Shown: one piece after another, positions 1 through 9,403 of the stretch
How positions within the stretch are numbered: position 1 is the first letter of the stretch
Layout: every line of letters begins with the position of its first letter
NCBI RefSeq assembly: GCF_001513675.1
Contig: NZ_CP013859.1
Span: forward strand, 497,081 to 561,080
Source of the DNA: Microbacterium sp. XT11
Lineage (GTDB): Bacteria; Actinomycetota; Actinomycetes; Actinomycetales; Microbacteriaceae
Direction: 5' to 3'
Length of the DNA: 64,000 nt
Made by a program: the position numbers and the translations under genes
Notes under the pieces: model-generated
Seen by the model: only the letters and a program-made list of their open reading frames with translations
Databases searched by the model: none
What the model was told of the DNA's origin: nothing

Positions 1-2
1 GC

Positions 3-1232
3 GCGGCGCCCGCCGACGGCACCGTCACGCTGCAGATGGTCGAGAGCCTGACCAACCCCGCTCGCACCGAGCTGATCCGCGGACTGCTCGACAAGTTCGA
101 GGCCGAGAACCCGAAGATCACCGTCAACCTCGTCTCCCCGCCAACGGAGCAGGCCGACCAGAAGATCCAGCAGATGCTGCAGTCCGGCAAGGGCGTCGAC
201 GTGCTCGAGGTGCGCGACATCACCGTCGGTCCCTTCACGAACAACGGCTGGCTGCGCGACCTGTCCTCCGACCTCGAGAAGTGGGACGGATGGGACGCTC
301 TCACCGACAACGCGAAGTCGGCGTCCGTGGCCGCCGACGGCAACCGCTACTTCGTGCCCTACGGCTTCTACGGGCTGTCGCTGTTCTACCGCACCGACCT
401 CGTCGAGGCCGCCGGGTTCGACGGACCTCCGCACAGCTGGAAGGAGCTGCTCGAGCAGGCGACCGCGATCCAGGACCCGTCGAACAACATCTACGGCTAC
501 GCCTTCCGGGGCGGGCAGAACGCCAACAGCAACGTCGTCGCCGCCATCGAGGCCTACACGATCGACGGCCTCGACGTCGACGACGCCTTCCGCATGGAAG
601 ACGGCTCGACGATCTTCGCCGCACCGGAGGCCCAGGAGGCCGTCGACGACTACTTCGCCCTGTTCGAGAAGGCGTCGCCGCCGTCTGCCGTGTCGTGGGG
701 CTACCCCGAGATGGTCGCCGGCTTCACGAACGGCACGACCGCGTTCCTCCTGCAGGATCCCGAGGTCATCGCCACGGTGCAGGACTCGTCGCTCTCCGAA
801 GACCAGTGGGACACGGCTCCGCTCCTCGTCGGCCCGACCGGCAAGGCCGCGCAGCCCCTCGCGGTCGCCGGCTGGGGCGTCGCCGAGGCGAGTGAGCACG
901 CCGACGCGGCCGTGAAGCTCGTCGAGTTCCTGTCGTCGGAGGAGCCGGCGACCGAGTTTGCCCAGGCCAACAGCCTCGTGCCGATCATCGCCTCCGCCGC
1001 CGACGACGAGTTCTACTCGTCCGGCCCGTGGACGAGCTACGTCACGATGACCGAAGACCCCGACACCTACGTCAACGTGCGCCAGCCGCGCGGCGTGAGC
1101 TGGTGGACCGAATGGATCCAGAAGTCCGACCAGGACGTGCAGAACGTGCTGCTGGGCAACATGACCACGACCGAGCTCCTCGAGTCGTGGGACGCCTTCT
1201 GGACGGAGAAGTACGCCGCGGAGAAGGGATGA
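3..1232 (+). CDS. ABC transporter extracellular solute-binding protein, family 1 (5' partial)
   Basis: The frame is open from base 3, so the signal peptide and true start lie upstream of the window; about 409 residues are visible. The text has the look of a family 1 sugar-binding protein: an early FEAENPKITV stretch (first lobe, beta strand after helix 1), a YGLSLFYRTDL segment after the hinge, a late GWGVAEASEHADAAVKLVEFL helix and Trp-rich C-terminal residues. Its stop overlaps the ATG of a permease gene (ATGA), and two permeases follow, so it should be the periplasm-side receptor of a carbohydrate importer. No ATPase gene is attached; such importers often borrow a shared MsiK-type ATPase (family knowledge). 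The substrate cannot be read from the sequence. Confidence 0.93.
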   Translation, partial: AAPADGTVTLQMVESLTNPARTELIRGLLDKFEAENPKITVNLVSPPTEQADQKIQQMLQSGKGVDVLEVRDITVGPFTNNGWLRDLSSDLEKWDGWDALTDNAKSASVAADGNRYFVPYGFYGLSLFYRTDLVEAAGFDGPPHSWKELLEQATAIQDPSNNIYGYAFRGGQNANSNVVAAIEAYTIDGLDVDDAFRMEDGSTIFAAPEAQEAVDDYFALFEKASPPSAVSWGYPEMVAGFTNGTTAFLLQDPEVIATVQDSSLSEDQWDTAPLLVGPTGKAAQPLAVAGWGVAEASEHADAAVKLVEFLSSEEPATEFAQANSLVPIIASAADDEFYSSGPWTSYVTMTEDPDTYVNVRQPRGVSWWTEWIQKSDQDVQNVLLGNMTTTELLESWDAFWTEKYAAEKG

Positions 1233-2176
1233 CCGTGGCATCCGCCCGCACGAGGGGAGGCACCGTCGGCACCGCCGGCGGCGCCTCCTCCCGCCGCCGT
1301 CCGTTCCGCGGCCGACACGCGCTCACGCTCCTCGGGTTCATGCTCCCGGCGATCGTGTTCGTGTGCTGGTTCACCTACTGGCCGATGCTGCAGGGTGCCC
1401 GCATGGCGTTCCACGACTGGAACCTGTGGGACCTCACGTCGACGCCGTTCGTCGGCTTCGACAACTTCCTCGCCGTGTTCCGCGACCCGGCCTTCCCAAC
1501 GGTGGCGGCCAACTCGGTGCTGTGGGTGGTGGGCTCGCTCGTGCCGCAGCTCGTCATCGGCTTCCTCATCGCGCTCGCACTGCGCAAGAGGTTCCGCTTC
1601 CGCGGTCTCTACCAGGCGCTGGTCTTCTTCCCGTGGGCGGTCTCCGGATTCCTCATCGGGATGCTGTTCCGCTGGATGTTCAACGCCGAGTTCGGCGTCG
1701 TGAACGACCTGCTCATGAAGGCGGGCATCATCGACGCGCCGCTGCCGTGGCTGGCCGACCCGAAGCTCGCGATGTTCGCGGTGATCGTCGCCAACATCTG
1801 GTACGGCGTGACGTTCTTCGCGATCATGATCCTCGCGGCGCTGCAGTCGGTTCCCGACGAGGTGCTCGAGGCGGCCAGCCTCGACGGTGCGGGCAAGGTC
1901 CGGCAGCTGTTCTCGATCATCATCCCCTACATCTCGATGACGCTGCTCCTCACTGTCCTCCTCCGGGTCATCTGGATCTTCAACTTCCCCGACATCATCT
2001 ACGCGATGACGAACGGCGGACCGGCGAACCAGACGCACATCATCACGACCTGGATGATCAACTACACGCAGCAGGGCAACTACGGCATCGCGAGCGCCAT
2101 CGGCCTGATCGTCGTCGCGTTCCTGTTCGTGTTCTGCGCGTTCTACCTGATGGCGATGCGGAGGGTCCAGCGATGA
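1229..2176 (+). CDS. Sugar ABC transporter permease, MalF/UgpA type
   Basis: A 315-residue inner-membrane permease. ATG 1229 overlaps the stop of the binding-protein gene by four bases, which fixes the start. After a basic N-terminus of about 30 residues, the first helix (LTLLGFMLPAIVFVCWF) begins; about six helices follow. The EAA coupling loop that docks on the ATPase reads EVLEAASLDGAGKVRQLFSII near residue 210. It pairs with the downstream permease to form the channel of a carbohydrate importer. Translational coupling on both sides suggests equal expression of the two permeases. Confidence 0.95.
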   Translation: MTVASARTRGGTVGTAGGASSRRRPFRGRHALTLLGFMLPAIVFVCWFTYWPMLQGARMAFHDWNLWDLTSTPFVGFDNFLAVFRDPAFPTVAANSVLWVVGSLVPQLVIGFLIALALRKRFRFRGLYQALVFFPWAVSGFLIGMLFRWMFNAEFGVVNDLLMKAGIIDAPLPWLADPKLAMFAVIVANIWYGVTFFAIMILAALQSVPDEVLEAASLDGAGKVRQLFSIIIPYISMTLLLTVLLRVIWIFNFPDIIYAMTNGGPANQTHIITTWMINYTQQGNYGIASAIGLIVVAFLFVFCAFYLMAMRRVQR

Positions 2177-3078
2177 CGATCACCGGAACCACCATGACGG
2201 CGACCCGCAGGATCACCGTTCCCGACCCGGCATCCGCCCCTCGCCCCAAGGCGCGGGTCAGCGTCGGCGGGATCGTGCGCGTCGTCGGGCTCGGCCTGTG
2301 GCTCGTGATCACCCTGTTCCCGCTGTACTGGATCGCGCTGACGTCGTTCAAGTCACCGGGCACGATCAACGCGTTCCCGATCGAGTACTGGCCGAGCGAG
2401 CCGTCGCTGCAGAACTACATCAGCCTGTTCGAGAAGAGCTCCTTCGGCGTCTTCCTCGGCAACTCGGCACTCGTGGCGGTGATCGGCGGAGGGGTCGCGA
2501 CGCTCATCGCGCTGCTCAGCGCGTACGTGCTGGCGCGTTTCGAGTTCCGGGGGAAGGGCGCGATCCTCATCGCGTTCCTCCTCACGCAGATGATCCCGGC
2601 GTTCATCGCGCTCGGCCCGCTGTACTCGATGATGACCGACCTCGGCCTCGTCGACACCAAGCCCGGTCTGATCCTCGTGTACATCGCCATCTGCATCCCC
2701 TTCTCGACGGTCATGCTCCGCGGGTTCTTCGAGAACGTCCCCGACGCGCTCGAAGAGGCCGCCATGATCGACGGATGCTCGCGCCTCGGAGCCCTGTTCC
2801 GGGTGCTGGTCCCGGTGATGACGCCCGGCATCATCGCGGCGTTCATCTTCAACTTCGTCAACTGCTGGAACGAGCTGTTCCTCTCGGTGGTGCTGATGAA
2901 CACCGACGCGAACCGCACGGTCCCGTCGGCGCTGAACGGCTTCATCTCGACGTTCAACATCGACTGGGGTTCGATGTCGGCCGCGGCCGTGCTGACCATC
3001 CTGCCGACCATGGCGATGTTCGCCCTGGCGAGCCGCTGGATCGTGCAGGGGCTGACCGCGGGAGCCGTGAAGGAGTAG
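2173..3078 (+). CDS. Sugar ABC transporter permease, MalG type
   Basis: A 301-residue permease, ATGA-overlapped with the upstream permease. It has a long basic N-terminal tail, a first helix near residue 38 (GLGLWLVITLFPLYWIALTS) and the MalG-type EAA loop DALEEAAMIDGCSRLGALFRV. The C-terminus ends in the typical IVQGLTAGAVKE motif of this subfamily. With the preceding two genes it makes a binding-protein-dependent sugar uptake system. A strong hairpin follows 62 bases downstream, so this is probably the last gene of the operon. Confidence 0.95.
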   Translation: MTITGTTMTATRRITVPDPASAPRPKARVSVGGIVRVVGLGLWLVITLFPLYWIALTSFKSPGTINAFPIEYWPSEPSLQNYISLFEKSSFGVFLGNSALVAVIGGGVATLIALLSAYVLARFEFRGKGAILIAFLLTQMIPAFIALGPLYSMMTDLGLVDTKPGLILVYIAICIPFSTVMLRGFFENVPDALEEAAMIDGCSRLGALFRVLVPVMTPGIIAAFIFNFVNCWNELFLSVVLMNTDANRTVPSALNGFISTFNIDWGSMSAAAVLTILPTMAMFALASRWIVQGLTAGAVKE

Positions 3079-3140
3079 CCGTTCCGGGCGCACCGGGCGG
3101 CCTCGTCGAGACCTCGGCCGGAGCGCTCCTCCCCCAGATG

Positions 3141-3179
3141 CAGAAGACCCCCGCGTGCCGAGGCCGCGGGGGTCTTCTG
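3141..3179 (+). terminator. Hairpin terminator after the sugar ABC operon
   Basis: A perfect 15-bp stem (3141-3155 against 3165-3179) with a 9-base loop; the arms read CAGAAGACCCCCGCG and its complement. It lies between two genes that converge (permease to the left on plus, aldo/keto reductase to the right on minus), so it can serve both. There is no U-run, as is common in high-GC actinobacteria. Confidence 0.85.
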
Positions 3180-3185
3180 GTCTGC

Positions 3186-3250
3186 TCAGACGAGTCCGGA
3201 TGCTCGGACGAGCCGGTGCATCAGACGAGTCCGCCGACTCAGACGAGCCG
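3186..3250 (-). repeat. Stop-codon repeat at the end of the aldo/keto reductase
   Basis: Read on the minus strand, the nonamer CTCGTCTGA, which is the last two sense codons plus the stop of the reductase, recurs at offsets of 18 and 35 bases downstream (plus-strand TCAGACGAG at 3239, 3221 and 3186). A degenerate copy lies between the last two. This is one of six such gene-end arrays in the window. Confidence 0.7.
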
Positions 3251-4252
3251 GCTCTTCGGCGACACGGAGTAGGTGTTCTCGGCATCCCGGTTGACGACGT
3301 CGCCCAGTGCCGTGTCGATCGCCGCCATGGTGTCGGCATCCAGCTTCACGCCGGACGCCTTGACCGTGTCGGCGAGCTGCTCCGGACGTGAGGCGCCGAC
3401 CAGGGCGGCTGCGACGTTCGGGTTCTGCAGCACCCATGCGATCGCGAGCTGCGGCATCGTGAGCCCCGCCTGCTCCGCGACCGGCTTGAGCTTCTGCACC
3501 GCGGTGAGAATCTCGTCGCGCAGGAAGTCCTTGATGAAGTGCGATCCGGAGTGCGGGTCGGTCGCCCGCGAGCCCTCCGGCACCGGCTGGCCGGGGATGT
3601 ACTTGCCGCTGAGCACGCCCTGCGCCATCGGCGACCACACGATCTGCGAGATGCCGAGCTCCTCGGATGCCGGCACGACCTTGCCCTCGATCACCCGCCA
3701 CAGCATGGAGTACTGCGGCTGGTTGGAGATGAGCTGGATGCCGAGCTGCTTCGCGAGCGCGTGCCCCTCGCGCAGTTGCTCGGCGGTCCACTCCGAGACG
3801 CCGATGTAGAGCGCCTTGCCCTGCCGGACGACATCCGCGAAGGCCTGGAACGTCTCCTCCAGCGGCGTCTCATAGTCGAAGCGGTGCGCCTGGTAGAGGT
3901 CGACGTAGTCGGTGCCGAGGCGCTTGAGCGAGCCGTTGATGGACTCCATGATGTGCTTGCGGCTGAGGCCGGTGTCGTTGGGGCCCTTGGGGCCGGTCGG
4001 GAAGTAGACCTTCGTGAAGATCTCGAGGCTCTCGCGGCGCTGCCCTTCGAGGGCCTTGCCGAGCACGACCTCCGCTGCCGTGTTGGCGTAGGTGTCGGCG
4101 GTGTCGAACGTGGTGATGCCGGCGTCGAGCGCGGCGTGGACCGTCTTGACCGCGGCGTCGTCGTCGACCTGCGACGCGTGCGTGACCCAGTTGCCGTAGG
4201 TGATCTCCGAGACCTTGAGACCGCTGTTGCCGAGATAGCGATAGTTGACCAT
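3239..4252 (-). CDS. Aldo/keto reductase, Kv-beta-like (AKR6-type)
   Basis: A 337-residue NADPH-dependent oxidoreductase of the TIM-barrel AKR superfamily. The catalytic set is visible: Asp and Tyr in FDTADTYANTAAE, Lys in EIFTKVYFPTG, His in DLYQAHRFD. The C-terminal GASRPEQLADTVKAS stretch is the usual cofactor-binding loop. The segment KRLGTDYVDLYQAHRFD and the overall order resemble voltage-gated potassium channel beta-subunit relatives; the substrate is unknown. The start ATG is preceded at six bases by TAGCGT, consistent with leaderless transcription. It is a single gene, facing the sugar importer. Confidence 0.93.
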   Translation of the reverse strand: MVNYRYLGNSGLKVSEITYGNWVTHASQVDDDAAVKTVHAALDAGITTFDTADTYANTAAEVVLGKALEGQRRESLEIFTKVYFPTGPKGPNDTGLSRKHIMESINGSLKRLGTDYVDLYQAHRFDYETPLEETFQAFADVVRQGKALYIGVSEWTAEQLREGHALAKQLGIQLISNQPQYSMLWRVIEGKVVPASEELGISQIVWSPMAQGVLSGKYIPGQPVPEGSRATDPHSGSHFIKDFLRDEILTAVQKLKPVAEQAGLTMPQLAIAWVLQNPNVAAALVGASRPEQLADTVKASGVKLDADTMAAIDTALGDVVNRDAENTYSVSPKSRLV

Positions 4253-4397
4253 GCGTCCACGCTACTCCCGCCCGCGCATCCGCCGACCCGGTGCGATACC
4301 GCCGACCCGGTGCGATGCGCGCGCACGTCCCGTACCGGGTCGACGACACAGTACAGGGTCGCCGCGCCAGCGCCCCCGACCAGCGCGAGGACCCGCG

Positions 4398-5906
4398 TCA
4401 GACCGGCTGAGCAGTGGCGGATGCCGATGACGCGGTGACGATGTCGGCGCGGTCACGGAAGCCCTCGGCCGTGACCTTGTCGAGGTCGACCTGCTTGCGG
4501 ATCGCCGCCGCGCGCTCATAGAGCGTGGGCTCGCCGTACGACGTCAGCACCTTCACGAGCACGGGCAGCAACTCGATCATGAAGAACAGCGCCGCGATCA
4601 GCCAGTGGGCCCACAGGATCGTCGGCTCCTTCTCACTGAGCCGGTTCAGTCCGCTGATCTGGCTGAGGAGCCCGACCGCTCCGGCATTGCCCTGCGCCAC
4701 GGCATCCGTCCTCGCGTTGTATGCGGCGAGCGCGGACTCGTAGGTCTTCTGCGCAGCGGGCAGCTGAGCCTGCGCCTCCTCGCGATTCTGCTTCTCCGAC
4801 GAGGCGGTGTTCTCCTTGGCCGACGTGCTCGCCGCCGCCAGCTCGTCGTTGGCTGTGCGCAGCTGCGCCGCGAGTGCGTCGTAGGTCTGCTGCGCCTCGG
4901 CGAGCTGGGTCTTGGCTGCGTCGGAGCTCGCGCCCTGGCCGTTCACGCCCGTGCATCCTGGCACCGTGCCCGCCCCCTCGCCGGTGAGCTCGCACTGGTA
5001 GAGAGCTCGCGCCTGGTCGATCACCGTCTGCTGGGCCGTCATCTTGGCGGTGAGGTCGTCGACGGTGGCCTGCGCGGCCGCCTCGCTCGCCGACGCCGAG
5101 TCCGTGCCGGCGACGATGCCCGTCGCCGCCTGGTTCTGCAGTTCCGCGAGCCGATCGGATGCCGCGTCCAGCGCCTTCTTCTCGGGGCCGTTCTCCAGTG
5201 CATCCTGGTCGGACTGCGCCTGGGTGATGTTCGTGGACGCGACCTCGCGGGCGATGTCGTTGTGGAAGATCTGCAGCACGAGGGGCTCGGCGACGACGAA
5301 GCCGATGATCGCGGCCATGATGACACGCGGGATGGCGAGGCCGATGAGCCGCCACACGTTCTTCGTCGACGACATGGTCGAGGTCAGGAAGCGGTCGAGG
5401 TTGAAGATGATGAGCGCCCACACGAGCGCGAGCGGCACCGCCAGCCAGATCGCGGCCTGCACGCCGGTCGTGAGGGCGAACAGCATGGAGATCGCCGAGA
5501 CGAGCGCGGTGCCGGCGAGCACGAAGAACATCTGCACGAAGCGCGGCGTCTCTCCGGGCACGCGGTCGAGGATCTCCCCCTCCGCGCCGCCGAGGATCGC
5601 GAGAGTGCGCAGTCGGGAGCCGGGAACGCGCGACTTCTTCTCCCGGCGGGGGCGCGGTGCCTTCGTCGGGCGGGCGGATGCCGTCTCGGCATCGGTGCCG
5701 TCGTGGTCCGCGGGGTCGATGACCGCGGTCGGGTGCGTCGTCGTGTCGGCGCCGCCGTCGTCAGAGGCCGGCGCGCTGCCGGTCGGCTCGTACGCGCGGA
5801 GGAAGTCGAGGTCGTCGTCGGTGACCGAGCCTTCGGGACCGTCGGTCTCGAACGTGATCCGACCCTGGGAGTCCATCCGGCCCGGGCGATGCGCGGAGTA
5901 GTCCAT
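4398..5906 (-). CDS. DUF4407 domain membrane protein with a long extracytoplasmic coiled coil
   Basis: A 502-residue membrane protein. Residues 1-95 are acidic and disordered; about four closely spaced helices follow (first FVQMFFVLAGTALVSAISMLF, last IMAAIIGFVVAEPLVLQIF). Then comes a long Ala/Gln-rich coiled coil (roughly residues 235-430) with a Cys pair (QCELTGEGAGTVPGC), and a final helix near AHWLIAALFFMIELLPVLVKVL. This order is typical of DUF4407, whose function is not known. The start was set at ATG 5906 because TACCCT sits six bases before it; ATG 5876 is an in-frame alternative. It is divergent from the SixA-like gene. Confidence 0.85.
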   Translation of the reverse strand: MDYSAHRPGRMDSQGRITFETDGPEGSVTDDDLDFLRAYEPTGSAPASDDGGADTTTHPTAVIDPADHDGTDAETASARPTKAPRPRREKKSRVPGSRLRTLAILGGAEGEILDRVPGETPRFVQMFFVLAGTALVSAISMLFALTTGVQAAIWLAVPLALVWALIIFNLDRFLTSTMSSTKNVWRLIGLAIPRVIMAAIIGFVVAEPLVLQIFHNDIAREVASTNITQAQSDQDALENGPEKKALDAASDRLAELQNQAATGIVAGTDSASASEAAAQATVDDLTAKMTAQQTVIDQARALYQCELTGEGAGTVPGCTGVNGQGASSDAAKTQLAEAQQTYDALAAQLRTANDELAAASTSAKENTASSEKQNREEAQAQLPAAQKTYESALAAYNARTDAVAQGNAGAVGLLSQISGLNRLSEKEPTILWAHWLIAALFFMIELLPVLVKVLTSYGEPTLYERAAAIRKQVDLDKVTAEGFRDRADIVTASSASATAQPV

Positions 5907-6009
5907 CCTTCGAGGGTAGGAAAGGCCGCCTGTGGATACCCCGGACGATCCCTGCACGGCTTCCCAGGTTCGGGGTGCGCCTTCTCGCGGGCGGTGACAG
6001 GCTGGGAAC

Positions 6010-6492
6010 ATGAAGACGCTGCTTCTCGCGCGGCACGCGAAGTCCGACTGGAGCCTCTCCGGCGTGGGCGACCACGAGCGTCCTCTCAACAGGCGCGGAC
6101 GCCGCGACGCGCCCGTCATGGCGACGCGGCTCGTCGACGACGGGCTCGCGCTGGACCACCTGGTCTCGAGCAGTGCGACCCGCGCGCGCAGCACGGCAGA
6201 GGCGTATGCCGCCGCGTTCCGGCTCTCCGTCGTCGAGGAGCCGCTGCTGTACGCGGCATCCGCTCGCTCGATCCTCGCGATCGCAGCTGCGCTGCCCGAC
6301 GAGAGCGAGGTCGCGATGCTCGTGGGGCACAACCCCGGCATGAGCGATGCGGTGCTCGAGCTCACCGGATCGAGCGTGGGGATGCCCACGTGCGCCGTCG
6401 CAGAGTGCGCGGTCGACATCGGCTCCTGGGCCGAGCTCATCGAGGGGTCTGGGCGGATGCTGCGCCTCCGCACGCCCCGCGATGGCGAGTAG
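6010..6492 (+). CDS. SixA-like histidine phosphatase
   Basis: A 160-residue branch-2 histidine phosphatase-fold protein. The catalytic RHAK box (LLLARHAKSDWS) is near residue 8, and the second His occurs in GHNPGMSD near residue 110. SixA in E. coli removes phosphate from a phosphorelay His; actinobacterial relatives are generally uncharacterised phosphohistidine or small-molecule phosphatases. The N-terminus begins directly at the first strand, so the start is secure; CAGGCT lies six bases before ATG. It faces rlmN end to end. Confidence 0.88.
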   Translation: MKTLLLARHAKSDWSLSGVGDHERPLNRRGRRDAPVMATRLVDDGLALDHLVSSSATRARSTAEAYAAAFRLSVVEEPLLYAASARSILAIAAALPDESEVAMLVGHNPGMSDAVLELTGSSVGMPTCAVAECAVDIGSWAELIEGSGRMLRLRTPRDGE

Positions 6493-6617
6493 CCGCCGTC
6501 CTCCGCTCCGTCCTGTCGCCCCCTCCCCCTCGCTCACCCGCGGATCGCTGACGACGCCGGGCGGCACACGGCGCCGAGCACGGCCCGACGCCGGGCGACA
6601 CCCGACGCCGGCGCGGC

Positions 6618-7898
6618 TCAGGCCATCGCGGCCGCGGCGGCCTCGTCCTCCGTGGTCGCGACGAGCTGTCCGCACGCGCCGTCGATCTCCTTGCCGCGGG
6701 TGTCGCGGAGGGTCGTCGGGATGCCGGCATCGTTGAGGCGCCGCACGAACTCGTCCTGCACGTCCTTCTCCGATGAGGTCCAGATCGACCCCGGCGTCGG
6801 GTTCAGCGGGATGGGGTTCACGTGCACCCAGCCACGGCCGCGGGCGTTGAGCTTCTCGGCGAGCAGGTCGGCGCGCCAGGCGTGGTCGTTCATGTCCTTG
6901 ATGAGCGCGTACTCGATCGACACGCGGCGACCGGTCTTCTGGAAGTACTCGTAGGCGGCGTCGAGGGCCTCGTCGACCTTCCACCGGGAGTTCACCGGGA
7001 TGAGCTCGTCGCGCAGGTGGTCGTCGGGCGCGTGGAGGGAGAGCGCGAAGGTCACGGGGATGTTCTCGTCGGCGAGCTTCTTGATCGCCGGCACGAGTCC
7101 GACGGTCGAGACCGTGATGCCGCGGGCGCTCATGCCCAGACCCTCGGGCTGCTGCGCCACCATGACGCGGACGGCGTCCATCACACGCTTGTAGTTGGCC
7201 AACGGCTCACCCATGCCCATGAAGACGATGTTGCTGACGCGCTCCATCGAGTGGTCGTCACGGCGCTTGCCGCCGAGCTCGCCGTTCGCGATGGCGCGGT
7301 TGGCCCGCACGATCTGCTCGATGATCTCGGCGGTCGACATGTTGCGGGTGAGACCCGCCTGGCCCGTGGCGCAGAAGGGGCAGTTCATGCCGCAGCCGGC
7401 CTGGCTCGATACGCACAGCGTGATCCGGCCGGGATAGCGCATGAGCACGGACTCGACGAGGGCACCGTCGTGCAGGCGCCACAGGAACTTGATGGTGTCG
7501 CCGCGGTCGGTCTCCAGGCGGCGCACCTCCGTGAGGAGCGGCGGGAGCATGCCGGCGACGAGGTCGTCGCGGATGCCGGCGGGGAGGTCGGTCATCTCCG
7601 CGGGGTCGGACGTGTAGTGCGCGAAGTAGTGGGTGGCGAGTTGCTTGGCACGGAAGCCGGGGAGCCCCAGCTCCTTCACCTTCTCGATGCGCTCGGCCGG
7701 TGTGAGGTCGGCGAGGTGCACGGGCGGCTTGCCGCGCTTAGGGCTCGCAAACTGCAGGAGAGGACGGCCTTCGGCATCCTTCTGCTGGGTCCAGCCTTCG
7801 GTGCGGGGGCGCACCTGCGTACCGCCCGTCGTGCGGATCTCCCCCTGCGGGGACGCGGATGCCGGCCGCGTCTGGCGCGTGCGGGGAGTGTCGGTCAT
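6618..7898 (-). CDS. rlmN: 23S rRNA (adenine(2503)-C(2))-methyltransferase RlmN
   Basis: A 426-residue radical-SAM enzyme that methylates A2503 of 23S rRNA and A37 of some tRNAs. The cluster-binding motif [11 protein letters not shown] (three Cys, CX3CX2C) is present near residue 170, followed by [10 protein letters not shown]; the C-terminal GACGQL contains the catalytic Cys that forms the protein-RNA adduct in this family. Start ATG 7898 has GGAG four bases upstream, and TACCCT six bases upstream. The first 60 residues are a variable tail. Long open frames upstream of ATG 7898 are antisense to the next gene and were not used. Confidence 0.96.
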   Translation of the reverse strand: MTDTPRTRQTRPASASPQGEIRTTGGTQVRPRTEGWTQQKDAEGRPLLQFASPKRGKPPVHLADLTPAERIEKVKELGLPGFRAKQLATHYFAHYTSDPAEMTDLPAGIRDDLVAGMLPPLLTEVRRLETDRGDTIKFLWRLHDGALVESVLMRYPGRITLCVSSQAGCGMNCPFCATGQAGLTRNMSTAEIIEQIVRANRAIANGELGGKRRDDHSMERVSNIVFMGMGEPLANYKRVMDAVRVMVAQQPEGLGMSARGITVSTVGLVPAIKKLADENIPVTFALSLHAPDDHLRDELIPVNSRWKVDEALDAAYEYFQKTGRRVSIEYALIKDMNDHAWRADLLAEKLNARGRGWVHVNPIPLNPTPGSIWTSSEKDVQDEFVRRLNDAGIPTTLRDTRGKEIDGACGQLVATTEDEAAAAAMA

Positions 7899-7957
7899 AT
7901 CTCCAGGGTACGGGCTGGCAGGTGGGAGACGGCTGGGGCGATGTCGGATGCCCTTCC

Positions 7958-7963
7958 TAGACT
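7958..7963 (+). promoter_or_regulatory. Leaderless -10 element of the L7/L12-like gene
   Basis: TAGACT ends seven bases before ATG 7971, placing the transcript start at or next to the start codon. No clear -35 is visible. Confidence 0.55.
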
Positions 7964-7970
7964 GGCTGGC

Positions 7971-8504
7971 ATGGACCTGCTCTGGATCGCCCTCGGCGTC
8001 GCCGCCCTCCTCGTCGTCGTCTTCGTGGTTCGTGCCGCTCTCCGGTCGATGAGACCGAAGGTGCCGACTCCCGCAGCGCCGACAACGGCGATCCCGGTGA
8101 TCCGCACGAGCGTTCCGCGTGCCCTGTCTCCCGCGACTGCGGCCGAGGTCGATCGTCTGGTGCGCGCAGAACAGAAGATCGCGGCGATCAAGGTGCTGCG
8201 CGACGCGACGGGCGTATCGCTGCAGGAGGCGAAGGACCGCGTCGATCGCTGGGTTCCCGGCGGCGATGCAGCGCAACAGCTGTCTCCTCCTGGCGGGCCG
8301 ATCGACACCGCAGCCACTCTGTCGGGGATGCGCTCCGCGAGTGAGGTGCGCGCCACGCTTTCGCCGTCCGTCGCTGAGGAGATCGACCGGCTCGTGGTGA
8401 CAGAGCAGCCCGTCGCCGCCATCAAGCTGCTCCGCGACCACACCGGATACGGACTCAAGGAGTCGAAGCACCTGGTCGAGACGTGGGGGCGCGGGCCGCG
8501 CTAG
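7971..8504 (+). CDS. Membrane-anchored protein with two ribosomal L7/L12 C-terminal-like domains
   Basis: A 177-residue protein. Residues 2-25 are one membrane helix ([22 protein letters not shown]). Two related modules follow: [20 protein letters not shown]... with [23 protein letters not shown], and [20 protein letters not shown]... with [23 protein letters not shown]. The AIK-LR--TG--L-EAK--V signature is that of the L7/L12 C-terminal domain, which in ribosomes recruits GTPase factors. Freestanding membrane versions are of unknown function. ATG 7971 has TAGACT seven bases upstream. It is divergent from rlmN. Confidence 0.82.
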   Translation: MDLLWIALGVAALLVVVFVVRAALRSMRPKVPTPAAPTTAIPVIRTSVPRALSPATAAEVDRLVRAEQKIAAIKVLRDATGVSLQEAKDRVDRWVPGGDAAQQLSPPGGPIDTAATLSGMRSASEVRATLSPSVAEEIDRLVVTEQPVAAIKLLRDHTGYGLKESKHLVETWGRGPR

Positions 8505-8534
8505 CGCCGGCTCAGCCGAAACCTCCCCCTGACC

Positions 8535-9365
8535 TCAGTCGAGGAAGATGTCCGGGAACAACCGGTCGTCGGGGGTACCCGGAACCGCCGCATACCGCGA
8601 GAAGTCGGTGACGCCGTCGGCCTCGAGCACGTCCTCCACGATGAGCGACTGCCCCGTGTACGACCGTGCCGGCTTCGTGAGCACGGAGTACGCGGCATCC
8701 GCGTAGATATCCGCCGTACGACTGGCTGCCATGACTCGGTCGCCGCCGAGCAGGTTCTGCACCGCCGCCGTCGCGATGGTGGTGCGTGGCCAGAGCGTGT
8801 TGGCGGCGATGCCGGCATCCGCGAACTCCGCCGCCAGGCCGAGCGTGACCATGGTCATGCCGAACTTCGCGAGCGTGTAGCCGGTGTGCGCGCCGAGCCA
8901 CTTGGGAGTGGGGTTGAGGGGCGGCGAGAGGGAGAGGATGTGCGGGTTCTCGGCCTCCTTCAGGATCGGCACTGCCGCGCGCGACAGCATGAAGGTCCCG
9001 CGGACGTTCACGTCCTGCATGAGGTCGTACTTCTTCGCCGAGAGGTCTAGCGACCGCGACAGATCGATGACGCTGGCGTTGTTGATGACGATGTCGATGC
9101 CGCCGAACTCGCCCTGGGTCTTCAGCACGGCACTCGTGATGTCATCGTCGTCGCGCACGTCTCCGACGATCGGCAGGGCCTGCCCGCCTGCGGCCCGGAT
9201 CTGCTCCGCCGCGGTGTGGATCGTGCCCTCGAGCTTCGGGTGCGGTGTGTCGGTCTTCGCCAGCATGGCGATGTTCGCCCCGTCGCGTGCCGCCCGAAGT
9301 GCGATCGCGAGCCCGATGCCGCGGCTGCCGCCCGACATGAGGATCGTCTTTCCTGCCAGTGACAT
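8535..9365 (-). CDS. Short-chain dehydrogenase/reductase (HSDL2/citronellol-dehydrogenase-like)
   Basis: A 276-residue Rossmann oxidoreductase. The dinucleotide motif SGGSRGIGLA (TGxxxGxG-like) is at residues 11-20, NNAS near residue 96. The catalytic Tyr-Lys occurs as YTLAKFG, with Ser in LSLSPPLNP. The PRTTIATAA segment and the ending with DGVTDFSRYAAVPGTP are usual in the hydroxysteroid-dehydrogenase-like 2 branch. The substrate is probably a hydroxyacyl or terpenoid alcohol, inferred only by family. It lies downstream of another SDR on the same strand, with a 38-109 bp gap that holds a large inverted repeat. Confidence 0.9.
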   Translation of the reverse strand: MSLAGKTILMSGGSRGIGLAIALRAARDGANIAMLAKTDTPHPKLEGTIHTAAEQIRAAGGQALPIVGDVRDDDDITSAVLKTQGEFGGIDIVINNASVIDLSRSLDLSAKKYDLMQDVNVRGTFMLSRAAVPILKEAENPHILSLSPPLNPTPKWLGAHTGYTLAKFGMTMVTLGLAAEFADAGIAANTLWPRTTIATAAVQNLLGGDRVMAASRTADIYADAAYSVLTKPARSYTGQSLIVEDVLEADGVTDFSRYAAVPGTPDDRLFPDIFLD

Positions 9366-9403
9366 CCCTCTTCCTTCCTCCGTGACCCCGTCGCCAGGCT
9401 CCG

